From the NCBI RefSeq assembly GCF_017377715.1, contig NZ_JAFVMF010000003.1, positions 214,729 through 278,728 on the forward strand: 64,000 nucleotides of DNA, in the 5' to 3' direction. Origin of the DNA: Acetobacter sacchari. GTDB taxonomy: Bacteria > Pseudomonadota > Alphaproteobacteria > Acetobacterales > Acetobacteraceae. Shown in pieces: positions 16,429-24,525 of the stretch; position 1 is the stretch's first letter; each line of letters begins with the position of its first letter. The notes under the pieces were generated by a model. That model made no database searches. It was not told the DNA's origin and was given only the letters and a program-made list of their open reading frames with translations. Position numbers and translations under genes: made by a program.

Positions 16429-18164
16429 AGGCCAAGCCCTCTGTTGCGGCCGAAGCCCCAGTCGACGCCGCCGTCATCGCGCGCGACGCCGGAGACGTGT
16501 CGGCCGAGCTGCTTTTCCAGGGACGGGGTCCAGGGCACGAGTTGAAAGCCGAGACCGTCGTCGATCATGGCGAAGCGTCCAGAGGCGAGGGCGAAGCGCT
16601 GACGGTACGACCCGGCTACGTACTCGCCAGAGGCGGCCTGGTTGAACGTCTGGCCCGTCTCGGCGGCGAGCCGCTCGCCCAGGGCGTCAACCTCCCGGCG
16701 CCGCAGCGTGCCGAGCAGGCCATGGGAGAAGGTGATGCCGCGCGCTTGGCGCTCGGCGAGGCCCTGCTCGATGAGCTGTTCAGCTCGCTGGTCCATCGCG
16801 ACGCGGACCTCGGCGCCGAAACCCGACTGACCCAGCGCCACGGGATCACGCGACACCGCCTGTCGATCGAGCCAGGTCGCGCCGCTGGCCGTCACCTGAT
16901 CCTCGACGGCGAGGTCCGACCGCACGGCCAGCGCCACGCGGCGGCGGCCCTGTGCATCGTCGAACTTGCGCAGCTCGACGACGGAGCCCGGCGCGCTATC
17001 GCCGGTCACGTCGAGGTCGGGGAATTTGATGTGGTGAGTGCGGCCGTCCACCCCGTCGACGACGGCATAGGCGGTCCCTTTCAGCTCATCGTCGAGACCG
17101 CGATCCACGAGCCGGCCGATGACGGGCACATCGAGGCTCTCGCTGGCCAGCACGTAGCTCGCGGCTGCGCGTTCGATCCCGCGCTCTCGCAAGCCACGAT
17201 GGATGCGCTTGATGATGTCGCCACGCTCGCCGAGTTCGCGCAGCGTCGTCTCGGCGGCTTCGTCCATCGTCCATTGGCCGGGCCCGAGCTGATGCGCGAG
17301 GCCGAGACTCTCCAGATGCCGGAGGCGTCCGACCTTCAGCGACTGGAACAGGTCGGGCTCCTGGCCAGGAGAGGGCGCGACGTCGATGACACCCTGCCGG
17401 CCGGCGTCGCGCAAAAGCTGCCGGTCGAGTTGGGTCCAGCGCTCGGCGTCCACCTGGCGCTCGAGCGCGCGGCGGATATCGAGATCGCTGCGCAGACCCA
17501 GCTCCTGGGTGACCAGGTCTTGGGCGCGGGCGCGCATCCCCTCCTTGATGTAATCACGGGAAATGACGAGGTCCTGGCCGTCATCCGCGACACCCCGCAC
17601 GATGATGTGGACGTGCGGGTGCTGCGTGTTCCAGTGATCGACGGCGACCCAATCGAGCTTGGTGCCGAGATCCTTCTCCATCTGGCCGACCAGCTCGCGG
17701 GCGTAGCCTTTGAGGTCGGACATCTCCGGCGCATCCTCGGGCGAGACGATGAAGCGGAAGTGGTGGCGGTCGCCCTCACTCCGCTCGGCGAAGGCCTTGG
17801 GATCGGCGTCTTCGGTCTCCGGACCGAACAGCCGGGCCTTCTCCCCGTCCCGGGTGACCCCCTCGCGCCGGAGGTAGCCGAGATGGGCGCCAAGCGGCGC
17901 CGAACGCGCGGAGTGACGGACGACGCGGGCCTTGACCGTCACCAGGCGCGAGCGGCCCGTGAGCAGGTGGTTCGCCCGGATGGCGGCGACTCGGCCGCGG
18001 CCGAAGGTCGAGCGGCTACCACTCCGTAGCAGACCCTGCCGCGAGACGCCGCCGCCGGCGCGCTGAGCGGCGGCGAGCGCCTGGGCGATGAAGGGCTTTG
18101 CCCGCTGGCTGCGCGACGAGCGGATGCGGCCTGGCCGGGGCTGAAAGTCGTTCTCCTCAGCCAT
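16425..18164 (-). CDS. Conjugative relaxase, VirD2/TraI type (DUF3363 C-terminus)
   Basis: A 579-residue relaxase that would nick oriT and pilot the strand. The metal-binding His cluster HPHVHII lies near residue 184, after RHHFRFIVSPEDA near 137. The C-terminal region from about residue 220 is the DUF3363 domain of alphaproteobacterial ICE relaxases. The candidate nicking Tyr is in GYLRREGVTRDG near residue 96. The start at 18164 (MAEEND) is an ATG; a TTG 15 bases upstream is the alternative. The oriT candidate lies just upstream. Confidence 0.93.
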   Translation of the reverse strand: MAEENDFQPRPGRIRSSRSQRAKPFIAQALAAAQRAGGGVSRQGLLRSGSRSTFGRGRVAAIRANHLLTGRSRLVTVKARVVRHSARSAPLGAHLGYLRREGVTRDGEKARLFGPETEDADPKAFAERSEGDRHHFRFIVSPEDAPEMSDLKGYARELVGQMEKDLGTKLDWVAVDHWNTQHPHVHIIVRGVADDGQDLVISRDYIKEGMRARAQDLVTQELGLRSDLDIRRALERQVDAERWTQLDRQLLRDAGRQGVIDVAPSPGQEPDLFQSLKVGRLRHLESLGLAHQLGPGQWTMDEAAETTLRELGERGDIIKRIHRGLRERGIERAAASYVLASESLDVPVIGRLVDRGLDDELKGTAYAVVDGVDGRTHHIKFPDLDVTGDSAPGSVVELRKFDDAQGRRRVALAVRSDLAVEDQVTASGATWLDRQAVSRDPVALGQSGFGAEVRVAMDQRAEQLIEQGLAERQARGITFSHGLLGTLRRREVDALGERLAAETGQTFNQAASGEYVAGSYRQRFALASGRFAMIDDGLGFQLVPWTPSLEKQLGRHVSGVARDDGGVDWGFGRNRGLGL

Positions 18165-18281
18165 GGCCGGCGCCGGCAATGTGCGGAAAACTCAGGATCG
18201 GCAAAGCGTTGAGGCCGCAGCGCACATTGCGCGCGCAGGCCACACATTGCCGGATCAGCCAAAAACACCAACGAAAACAAC

Positions 18282-18332
18282 CGACCGACAGAGCCGCACC
18301 TTGCGGCCTTTTATCTGGCCCTCTGTCGGTCG
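18282..18332. other. Candidate origin of transfer (oriT) hairpin
   Basis: Perfect 12-bp arms cgaccgacagag (18282-18293) and ctctgtcggtcg (18321-18332) enclose a 27-base loop that holds a second hairpin (ccgca/tgcgg, 18294-18306) and the sequence tatctggc, which resembles but does not match the IncP-type nic consensus. It sits in the 350-base gap between the relaxase and lytic transglycosylase genes. Two cacattgc repeats 20 bases apart (18223 and 18243) lie beside it. Function inferred from position and shape only. Confidence 0.5.
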
Positions 18333-18518
18333 TTTCCTGCGCTTCTCCTCTGTCTGCCCTTCCTTCTTCCCGGAAATGCGCTGCGCCACGCCAGCCTGCG
18401 AATACGGACTCGAGAGCATCGATGCAGCCCACGGAGACGCTGGAAACTGTTGCGCCGCGCGGGAAAGTGCATGCTGACCGAGGCGCTGATGCCGACTGGC
18501 GGAGCGGAGACAGCGCGA

Positions 18519-19235
18519 TCATTGCTGCGGCCCCGATGCGGAAACGGCCACGAACAGCCCGCCTGATTGCGGTGCGATGGCCGACAAGTCGCGCACAGCT
18601 ACGGCCGTCGGCGTGTCATTCGGCTGCTGCTTGGAGGTCGCGCCATGGGCCGGTTCAGCGCTTGCCGACCGCGTGATGAAGAGCGGCGCTTGGGTCCAGG
18701 ACGACGGATCGGAGGCCACCATCAGGACAGGCCCATCGGTCACGCCGTCCCCGACAAAAGGGACGAGCGCCGCGACATAAGCGACCGTTTCGGCCGGCAA
18801 CGGACGCTGCCGGTCGCGGTAATCCTCGTACCGTCCAGGCCCCGCATTGTAGGCCGCGAGGAAGCCCGGCGATCCGTAGCGGTCGTGCATCTCGCGCAGG
18901 AAGGCCGCGCCCGCCAGGATGTTGTCGCGCGGATCGAACGCGTCGCGCCCGAGGCCATAGCGAGCGCGAAGCGCAGCCCAGGTCTCGGGCATGAGCTGCA
19001 TCAGGCCCATCGCGCCCTTGGGCGAGACGGCATGCCGATCGCCGCGGCTTTCGATGCGCATGATCGCCCTTATCCACGCCGTTGGAATGGCGAAGCGTTG
19101 GGCCGCCTCCGCAATGAGCGACGCATAGGGATCGCTCGGTGCGTGCAGATCGAGAGGCGCCGTTTGGGCGTGGGCGGCTACGACGGGAACGCCGAACGCC
19201 GTCAGCCCAGCGAGCAGGAGGAGCGCGCGCCGCAT
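18519..19235 (-). CDS. Lytic transglycosylase (VirB1/TrbN-like)
   Basis: A 238-residue periplasmic enzyme that would open peptidoglycan for the conjugation channel. It has a signal peptide (residues 1-23, ending AHA), then an SLT domain with the catalytic Glu62 in RIESRGD, GAMGLMQLMPETW near 76 and YNAGPGRYEDY near 130. The last 90 residues are low-complexity Ala/Ser/Thr. It lies 4 bases after DUF736 in the relaxase-side operon and is a constant part of this ICE type. Confidence 0.93.
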   Translation of the reverse strand: MRRALLLLAGLTAFGVPVVAAHAQTAPLDLHAPSDPYASLIAEAAQRFAIPTAWIRAIMRIESRGDRHAVSPKGAMGLMQLMPETWAALRARYGLGRDAFDPRDNILAGAAFLREMHDRYGSPGFLAAYNAGPGRYEDYRDRQRPLPAETVAYVAALVPFVGDGVTDGPVLMVASDPSSWTQAPLFITRSASAEPAHGATSKQQPNDTPTAVAVRDLSAIAPQSGGLFVAVSASGPQQ

Positions 19236-19239
19236 GCGA

Positions 19240-19575
19240 TCAGTCCCGCTCGCCGCGCTTGGGCGGGCGGTTCCAGTTCAGCACCCAGGCGGACTTGTCG
19301 TCGCCCGACTGGAACAGGTTGGCGCGGATCGGATGGGCCAGCGTCGGATCGCCGATGACGAGGGAGACGTATTCGCCCGCCTTCTCGCCTGTGCGCTTCC
19401 ACCCCGCGCCGATCTCCGGGCCATCGGCGTCGCCCATGTGGACGCGATAGTCGGGCGCGTTCTCGGCATCGGAGGATTCAGCCGGAACGAGGGAAAGGTC
19501 TCGGTAGAAGAACAGCGTTTGAATGCGTCCCGTGAAGCCGGACTTATCGCGGATGAATTGACCGATCTGTGCCAT
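19240..19575 (-). CDS. DUF736 family protein (first copy)
   Basis: A 111-residue small soluble protein of the DUF736 family (MAQIGQFIRDKSGFTGRIQT at the start, LVIGDPTLAHPIRANLF near residue 74, ending near NWNRP). DUF736 proteins are almost universal in these ICEs, yet their role is not established. The start at 19575 has ggaaacctccg upstream with an embedded Shine-Dalgarno sequence. A second, divergent copy is at 25.1 kb in this window. Confidence 0.9.
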   Translation of the reverse strand: MAQIGQFIRDKSGFTGRIQTLFFYRDLSLVPAESSDAENAPDYRVHMGDADGPEIGAGWKRTGEKAGEYVSLVIGDPTLAHPIRANLFQSGDDKSAWVLNWNRPPKRGERD

Positions 19576-19609
19576 GGAAACCTCCGTGGTTGGCGGGTTG
19601 GGAAGCGGG

Positions 19610-20155
19610 TCAATCGGTCGCTGCGCGCCACACGAAGCGGCCGTCACCGGCCTCGTCGGTCCACAGCGGGACCGCGCGGGCGACGATCGCGGTGGTGGGA
19701 AGCGGGCCGAAATAGCGCCCGTCCAGGCTGTCCTGGACGGTCGGGTTCATGAGGAAGACCTCGCCGGCGGTGAGCGTATGGCAGCCGCTCCAGCGCGGCA
19801 GCGGACGGCCGAGATGATCGCGGTCACGGGCCACGCCGGCTTCGACGTGATCGACGGTGACGGCGGTCCCCTCCCGGCACACGGTCTGCCCTGCGACCGC
19901 CATGACATGCTTCAGCAGCGGCACGCCCTTGGGCAGGAAGCCGCCGTCGGCGAGGTAGCTCGCGACGGGTTCCGGAGGCCGCACCGCGACCAGCTCGAGC
20001 GCGCGGAGCTTGCCGGTGGGCCGCAAGGCGTAAAGCCCGGTCGGCGTGCTCGCCGTAGCGTTCCAGATCAGGCGCGGCGCCGGATGAAAGAACGCCAAGC
20101 CGATGAAGACGAGCATGGCGAAGTACGACGTCATGCCGTAGCCGAAGCGGGTCAT
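19610..20155 (-). CDS. traF: TraF, S26 family conjugation peptidase
   Basis: A 181-residue inner-membrane serine peptidase that matures the TrbC pilin. One N-terminal membrane segment (about residues 9-25) is followed by NATASTPTGLY with the catalytic Ser and LKHVMAVAGQTV with the catalytic Lys region, and a C-terminal FLMNPTVQDSLDGRYFG box. The ATG at 20155 overlaps the DUF2840 stop by 4 bases and has aggag 9 bases upstream. Confidence 0.92.
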   Translation of the reverse strand: MTRFGYGMTSYFAMLVFIGLAFFHPAPRLIWNATASTPTGLYALRPTGKLRALELVAVRPPEPVASYLADGGFLPKGVPLLKHVMAVAGQTVCREGTAVTVDHVEAGVARDRDHLGRPLPRWSGCHTLTAGEVFLMNPTVQDSLDGRYFGPLPTTAIVARAVPLWTDEAGDGRFVWRAATD

Positions 20156-20670
20156 AGCGTGATGCTCCTGCGCTTGAGCCACGCGGTATGCTGATCGCGC
20201 GCGTAGGGGCGCGGCTCATGGCCAGCGGCCAGACGGTTGTGGAGGTGGCGCCAGTATTCCGGCGCGGCGTCTGCCGGATCGATGTCGAGGGCTTCGACCG
20301 CATCGATCGCCAGCAGCACGCGCTCGACCTTCGGCCAGCTATCGACGCGCAGCAGGATCTCGCCGCCGGGGCTCACGAAGGGTAGCGTCTGGTATGGCGC
20401 GCCGGGCTCGACCGCGCGCACGATATCCATGCGTGAGACGATCGTGCCGTAGTCGTTGGACGCCCAGCGCACGAAGGCGAAGATGCTGCCGAATCTGAAG
20501 CTGGAAATGCTGCGGCGGCGATCGAGGATCTTCTCCTCGGCGCGGCGGCCGAAGCGCAGCCAGCGCTCGATCTTCTTCTCGATCCAGGTCAGCTCGACAT
20601 GCGTGAGCGCGATGGCGGTGCGACTGGATGGCGGCGCGGCTTGCTGCGGCGACAGCATGTTGTCGCTCAT
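20152..20670 (-). CDS. DUF2840 family protein
   Basis: A 172-residue protein of the DUF2840 family, known only from this ICE group. Family hallmarks seen are HVELTWIEKKIERWLRFG near residue 24, RFGSIFAFVRWASNDYGTI near 58 and the C-terminal PEYWRHLHNRLAAGHEPRPY. Its position between traF and the RHH/ParA genes is conserved in Tn4371-like elements. Function unknown; overlaps at both ends indicate one operon. Confidence 0.9.
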   Translation of the reverse strand: MSDNMLSPQQAAPPSSRTAIALTHVELTWIEKKIERWLRFGRRAEEKILDRRRSISSFRFGSIFAFVRWASNDYGTIVSRMDIVRAVEPGAPYQTLPFVSPGGEILLRVDSWPKVERVLLAIDAVEALDIDPADAAPEYWRHLHNRLAAGHEPRPYARDQHTAWLKRRSITL

Positions 20671-20921
20671 GACGGTTCTCCGGGATCGTCGGGGAATTCG
20701 CGCGCGAAGAGGTCGCGCAGCATCTCGGCGACGGTGATCCCGCGCCGGAAGGCCGCGACCTTGATGCGGCCCCGCAGCGCAGGCGTGACGTCGATCGTCA
20801 GCCGCGCGGTGAACGCCACTGCGTCGTCAGCGCGGCGAGCCGTGACGTCGGGCGCCTTGATCCAGCTCTCAGCGTCTCCTGGCCGTGCGGCGAAGCCGCG
20901 CCTAGTCGACCGCTCGCTCAT
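20667..20921 (-). CDS. Ribbon-helix-helix partner of ParA
   Basis: An 84-residue protein with a C-terminal ribbon-helix-helix-like segment (RLTIDVTPALRGRIKVAAFRR, about residues 40-60). It overlaps parA by 4 bases and DUF2840 by 4 bases. Small RHH proteins next to ParA usually act as the centromere-binding or regulatory partner in partition systems of the ParA/ParG type. That role is inferred here. Confidence 0.7.
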   Translation of the reverse strand: MSERSTRRGFAARPGDAESWIKAPDVTARRADDAVAFTARLTIDVTPALRGRIKVAAFRRGITVAEMLRDLFAREFPDDPGEPS

Positions 20922-21556
20922 GGTGCGACCTTCGCGACCTCGACGGCGAGCGCGGCGATCTCGCGAGCCGCGATGCTCTGCTCGTCCAGCTCGAAGACCA
21001 GGCGGCCGGACCGTGCGGCGTCGGCGAATGCGACGCGCTGGCCGACCGTGCTAGCCAGCACCGGCGGATCATGATCGGCCAGGGTCTCGGCGGTCTCGCG
21101 TGCGATCACCGTGCGGGCGCCGCAGCGGTTCAAGACGAAGCGCGCGGCGAGCCCGGCGCGGTAGATGCGCGCCTCCCGCAGCAAGGCCAGCATCTCGGCT
21201 GATGCCCAACCATCGAGTGGTGATGGCTGCACGGGGATCAGCACCAAGTCGGCGGCGAGCAATGCCGAGCGCATGAGGCCGGCGACCCGTGGCGGCCCGT
21301 CGATGACGACGTGGTCGGCGGTGCGGGCGATCTCCGGCGCTTCGCGATGGAGCGTGTCGCGCGCCAGGCCGACGACGCCGAACAACCGCGAGACGTTTTC
21401 CCGCGCCCGCTGCTGCGACCAATCGAGAGCCGAGCCCTGCGGGTCCGCATCGATCAGCGTGACGCGCTTGCCGTACAACGCCAGCTCGCCGGCGAGGTGC
21501 AGCGCGAGCGTCGTCTTGCCGACGCCGCCTTTCTGATTGAGCAGAGCGATGATCAT
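20918..21556 (-). CDS. parA: ParA family partition ATPase
   Basis: A 212-residue ATPase with a deviant Walker A KGGVGKTT (residues 9-16), a Walker A-prime at LIDADPQGSALDWSQQ (about 35-50) and VVIDGPPRV near 88. It is a short ParA/MinD-like protein without an N-terminal helix-turn-helix. It overlaps both repA and the RHH gene by 4 bases, so replication and partition genes are coupled. It should help keep the excised circular form in the cell. Confidence 0.92.
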   Translation of the reverse strand: MIIALLNQKGGVGKTTLALHLAGELALYGKRVTLIDADPQGSALDWSQQRARENVSRLFGVVGLARDTLHREAPEIARTADHVVIDGPPRVAGLMRSALLAADLVLIPVQPSPLDGWASAEMLALLREARIYRAGLAARFVLNRCGARTVIARETAETLADHDPPVLASTVGQRVAFADAARSGRLVFELDEQSIAAREIAALAVEVAKVAP

Positions 21557-22668
21557 CGCTTCCCTCCCGGCGTGCGGCCGAAGGGCAGAGACGGCTGTCG
21601 TGCTGGCTGTTGTGAGGTCGGCGCGGCGGGGGTGGTGCGCTTATCCGCAGATCGCGCCGGCCAACTACAAGAGTTAGATTCTGAGTTAGACTCTAAGTTA
21701 AGGCCTGGAATCGCTGTTTCAGGCCAAAGGGTTAGTTGCGGTTCGTGCGTGCGAAGTCCCGATAGGGCTGCGTGCGAAATCCCGATACCGTTTGCGTGCG
21801 AAGTCCCGACCCCGTCCACAGCGCCATCCACAGGGACTGTGGATAAGTGAGCCGGCAGAATGCGCAGCAGCTCGCGCCGGCCCTGCCACTCGATGCGCAG
21901 GTGATAGCCGGGCAGCGGTTGGCGCGCGGCGATGCGCCGGATCTGGAGCGCGAAATCCGAGACGCGCACCAGGCTTCCGGACTTCTCGTGCAGATGGGCG
22001 ATCTCGAACAGCCAACCCTTCGGCTGACGGCCGGCGTGCTTGCGGGCGACGCGGTAGAGCCAGCGCTCGATGCCGCCGGTCAGGCGGAAATAGGCCGGAT
22101 CAATCGCGAGAACGAGCGAGCGATCGATGACGCCGCGGTAAAACCAGTCGGGGAGGACGAACTCCATGCCCTCGACGCGGCCGTCGCACGTCGTGCATTC
22201 CTCCCACTCGTTGATCCAGGAAAATTGGTGTCGCCGCCAATTCTCGCCATTGCGTATCGTCGTGCGGATGACGGTCGATTGCAGGCGGGCGAGTGCGCCC
22301 TTCAGGAGCTTGTAATCGCGCGCACCGGTCTGCCGGCCGATGGACGTGAGGAGCTGGTACGGCGTGAAGCGCAGGAAGCGCGAGGTCTTGAAGCCGAGGT
22401 TCTCGGCCTCGACGATCTGGCTCGCCGCCCAGATCAGCACGTCGGCATCCCAGATGGTCGCCATGCCGTGTTCGAGCACGGCATAGACTTCCACCCGCAC
22501 GTCGCCGGCCTCGTAGAGGATCGGCGCGGTGCGCCTGGTCTTAGCGAGCGAGAAGAACGGTCGCTCCATCAGGTCGCGCTGGTCGCGCGGGCTGGCATCG
22601 CCCGTGGCGACCACGAACGGGTCGAGCTTGCTCCGTTCGCTAGCGGTAATGAGACGGCGCGAGGACAT
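21553..22668 (-). CDS. repA: Replication initiator protein RepA
   Basis: A 371-residue initiator of the RepA family seen in Tn4371-like ICEs and related plasmids (LITASERSKLDPFVVATGDA at the start, WLYRVARKHAGRQPKGWLFE near residue 205). The start at 22668 has gaggcg about 8 bases upstream; the long frame further upstream crosses the AlpA gene and is rejected. The last third is low complexity because it doubles as iterons, a DnaA box and AT-rich repeats. The protein probably binds these repeats and autoregulates. Its presence suggests the excised ICE can replicate. Confidence 0.9.
   Translation of the reverse strand: MSSRRLITASERSKLDPFVVATGDASPRDQRDLMERPFFSLAKTRRTAPILYEAGDVRVEVYAVLEHGMATIWDADVLIWAASQIVEAENLGFKTSRFLRFTPYQLLTSIGRQTGARDYKLLKGALARLQSTVIRTTIRNGENWRRHQFSWINEWEECTTCDGRVEGMEFVLPDWFYRGVIDRSLVLAIDPAYFRLTGGIERWLYRVARKHAGRQPKGWLFEIAHLHEKSGSLVRVSDFALQIRRIAARQPLPGYHLRIEWQGRRELLRILPAHLSTVPVDGAVDGVGTSHANGIGISHAALSGLRTHEPQLTLWPETAIPGLNLESNSESNSCSWPARSADKRTTPAAPTSQQPARQPSLPFGRTPGGKR
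21671..21846. other. Iteron-type origin of vegetative replication inside repA
   Basis: Three 18-bp iterons of the form gcgtgcgaartcccga occur at 21747-21764, 21770-21787 and 21794-21811, so the spacing is 23 and 24 bases. A perfect DnaA box (tgtggataa, 21838-21846) lies on one side, and on the other are AT-rich 12-mers gagttagattct (21671-21682) and gagttagactct (21683-21694) with a third degenerate copy. This order (DnaA box, iterons, AT-rich repeats) is the standard layout of iteron origins. Origin activity is inferred. Confidence 0.7.
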
Positions 22669-22679
22669 CAGAAATCGCC

Positions 22680-22931
22680 TCAGCGCTGCGCGTGGCCGGC
22701 GGCGCGGGCCTCGACGTAACGGGGATCCGAGGTCGAGTTGCAGGCGGCCTGATCGGCCCAGGCCTCCAGATCGCCAATGGCGTAGACGACCCGGCCGCCG
22801 AGTTTGCGGAACGTCGGGCCGCTGCCGTGGCAGCGATATTTCTCCAGGGTGCGCGGCGAGATGCCGAGGAGGCGCGCCGCCTCGTGGGTTCGGACGTAGC
22901 GCGTGGAAAGCTGCGCGGACCTGTCGAGCAT
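22680..22931 (-). CDS. AlpA/MerR-like helix-turn-helix DNA-binding protein
   Basis: An 83-residue excisionase-like protein with a winged helix-turn-helix (THEAARLLGISPRTLEKYRCH, about residues 15-35, then VVYAIGDLEAWAD). It lies 11 bases upstream of repA. In related ICEs such small AlpA-like genes next to repA act as regulators or as recombination directionality factors. It could be the target of the FseA-like activator encoded next to it, but no integrase is present in the window to support this. Confidence 0.8.
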   Translation of the reverse strand: MLDRSAQLSTRYVRTHEAARLLGISPRTLEKYRCHGSGPTFRKLGGRVVYAIGDLEAWADQAACNSTSDPRYVEARAAGHAQR

Positions 22932-23121
22932 GGGGAGCCTCCGTCTTGCCTCGAAGCGCCGCGGCCAAGTCGCGGCATGTCGGGGTCACGGTGGCGGAGA
23001 GTTCAGGCGTTGGGGGTGGACGAAGATTTTCGCGGAGGTGTGTCCCCCCACGTCTGGGGCTGGGCCTGAGGCCGCGAGCGGGCGTAGTGGCAGCGGTTAG
23101 GTGGAAAGGGTTGAGGGCGCG

Positions 23122-23667
23122 TCAGAGACCGCGCAGGAGCTTCAGATAGCCGCGTTCGACCAAGGCGATTGAATCGTGGATCAGCCGGTTCGCCGCACGC
23201 CGGGCGTGAGAGTCTTTCCACTCGACGGAAGGAAGACGGGCCTGGGCGGAATGCAGGATGAGGTCAGCGACATCGCGAGGGCCGCCGCCTGTGTCATGAA
23301 CGTCGAAGGCATGGAGCAGCTCAACGAGTCGGCGCTTTCGTTGTGCTGTCAGGCGCAGCGCCTGAGGTAGCAGGCCGACTGTCTGGCCTCCTAAGCGCCG
23401 TAGGAAGCGCGATGCGACCGCGAGCCGAAGATCGGACGACGCCGGGTCCGCAGGCACAAGGATCATGGGTCGCTGAGCAGCGTCCTCGTTGCGCAACCGG
23501 ATGTGCAGCTCGCCGGAGCTATCGACAATGATGACTTCGCGGCCCTCATCGTCGGCGCAGTCAGCGACGATCAAGCCAAGTTGCGACGGGTCGAGGGCTT
23601 TCGGCTCGAAACCGCTGGGCGCGGCATCGAGGATTAAGGTGCCGGGCGACAGCTCCGGCAGCCACAT
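23122..23667 (-). CDS. DUF2285 domain protein, C-terminal part of an FseA-like activator
   Basis: A 181-residue frame with the DUF2285 helix-turn-helix-variant domain in its C-terminal half (RRLVELLHAFDVHD, RDVADLILHSAQ, IHDSIALVERGYLKLL). The N-terminal WLPELSPGTLILDA is normally an internal segment of longer proteins, not a start. In this frame the sequence stays open upstream into the end of the DUF6499 gene, which is in the frame one base earlier. A +1 shift at the DUF6499 stop would give one protein of about 260 residues, as reported for FseA of Mesorhizobium ICEs (msi172/msi171). The separate ATG at 23667 may be used poorly or not at all. Confidence 0.8.
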   Translation of the reverse strand: MWLPELSPGTLILDAAPSGFEPKALDPSQLGLIVADCADDEGREVIIVDSSGELHIRLRNEDAAQRPMILVPADPASSDLRLAVASRFLRRLGGQTVGLLPQALRLTAQRKRRLVELLHAFDVHDTGGGPRDVADLILHSAQARLPSVEWKDSHARRAANRLIHDSIALVERGYLKLLRGL

Positions 23668-23698
23668 GACGGGTTCGAGCCCAACTGGAGACGAGGGA

Positions 23699-23908
23699 TC
23701 ATGAGCGAAAGCGCAACCCCCATCGCCGAGCGAGACTGACGTGGGCAGTCTCAGCGTCGACGGAAGCGCGTGCGATCAGGCGCTGGGTCCGGACGAAGTC
23801 GCGGCGGTAATCAGGGTTGCGGCGCAAAAATTCGGCGGCAAAACCGGGACGTTCAAGGCGGTTCAGGCGATCAATCGTCTCCGGCGAGCGCCAGTACTCC
23901 GTGGGCAT
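23699..23908 (-). CDS. DUF6499 protein, N-terminal part of an FseA-like activator
   Basis: A 69-residue frame with the DUF6499 pattern (EYWRSPETIDRLNRLERPGF, EFLRRNPDYRRDF, ending RRWGLRF). In full-length relatives RWGLRF runs straight into a DPS..PV.W.PE segment, and exactly that segment (DPSSPVGLEPVMWLPELSPG) is found here in the +1 frame just past the tga stop at 23699-23701. This arrangement supports programmed +1 frameshifting to make the ICE excision activator. A sequencing error or a real mutation of one base would look the same. Confidence 0.8.
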   Translation of the reverse strand: MPTEYWRSPETIDRLNRLERPGFAAEFLRRNPDYRRDFVRTQRLIARASVDAETAHVSLARRWGLRFRS

Positions 23909-24034
23909 GGCGTTTTCCTCTCGTTTTGTCCTCTCTCAAGGAGGGTCGCCACGATCCGGAAAATTCGCCCGCCAAAGTAGTCCTTAAGGTTGCATCGCGC
24001 GTGCCTGCGAGCCGTGGGAGTTCGAGACGAGAAC

Positions 24035-24298
24035 TCACTGCATCCGGGGTTCAAGCAAGTGCCGATAGCCCGTCTCGGTCATCCAGCGGGCTCGCGCCAG
24101 GTGGCTGTCATGGACCGTTTTGGCACGAGTGGGCTCCTGCGCCGGGTTGAGGCCGAAGATGACCTGCACGACTTCGCGCCAGTCGGCACCCTCTTCGTCG
24201 GCCATCAGCAATCGGAGATAGATCGCTAGATGTTGCTCGTCATAGGCGTTTAAGCGGTCGGTATGCGGCGGCCGGTCCTGGAAGGGCACCTGAGTCAT
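24035..24298 (-). CDS. Small DUF2285-type protein, QseM-like antiactivator candidate
   Basis: An 87-residue acidic-to-neutral protein with a short DUF2285-like domain (DEQHLAIYLRLLMADEEGADW, then DSHLARARWMTETGYRHLL). Its end resembles that of the FseA-like protein next to it. In Mesorhizobium the small DUF2285 protein QseM blocks the activators TraR and FseA. The location is also alike: it is divergent from a small XRE regulator across 227 bases. No TraR or TraI homologue is visible in this window. The name is an inference from domain type and gene order. Confidence 0.65.
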   Translation of the reverse strand: MTQVPFQDRPPHTDRLNAYDEQHLAIYLRLLMADEEGADWREVVQVIFGLNPAQEPTRAKTVHDSHLARARWMTETGYRHLLEPRMQ

Positions 24299-24475
24299 TG
24301 CGATCTACCCCCTAGAGATCAAAGCAATGTGTTAGCCATTCATTTACCGCGAATTTTTGCAAGATTTGCTCCGCGAATACTTACGTCGCGATGCCTGGGG
24401 CGCATCACGTTGCTCGCGGAAGTGGCAAACTGACGCCTTCGCATGGTCGATGAATAACAACGGCATGTACGAATC

Positions 24476-24504
24476 GGAACGATCATTCCTGGAACGATAG
24501 TTCC
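24476..24504. promoter_or_regulatory. Twin operator-like palindromes between the QseM-like and QseC-like genes
   Basis: Two 14-bp near-palindromes lie one base apart: ggaacgatcattcc (24476-24489) and ggaacgatagttcc (24491-24504). Both share ggaacgat and end in ttcc, 15 bases centre to centre, so they are on about the same side of the helix after 1.4 turns. They lie 22-50 bases before the XRE start, where binding would overlap its promoter. They are the likely target of that XRE protein. Confidence 0.6.
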
Positions 24505-24525
24505 GATATCGGCTCCATCATCGCC

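Noticed and set aside
21747..21811. The repA repeats as a coding repeat of the protein
   Set aside because: The repeated words drift in amino-acid phase (spacing 23 and 24 bases), so they are conserved as DNA and not as peptide.
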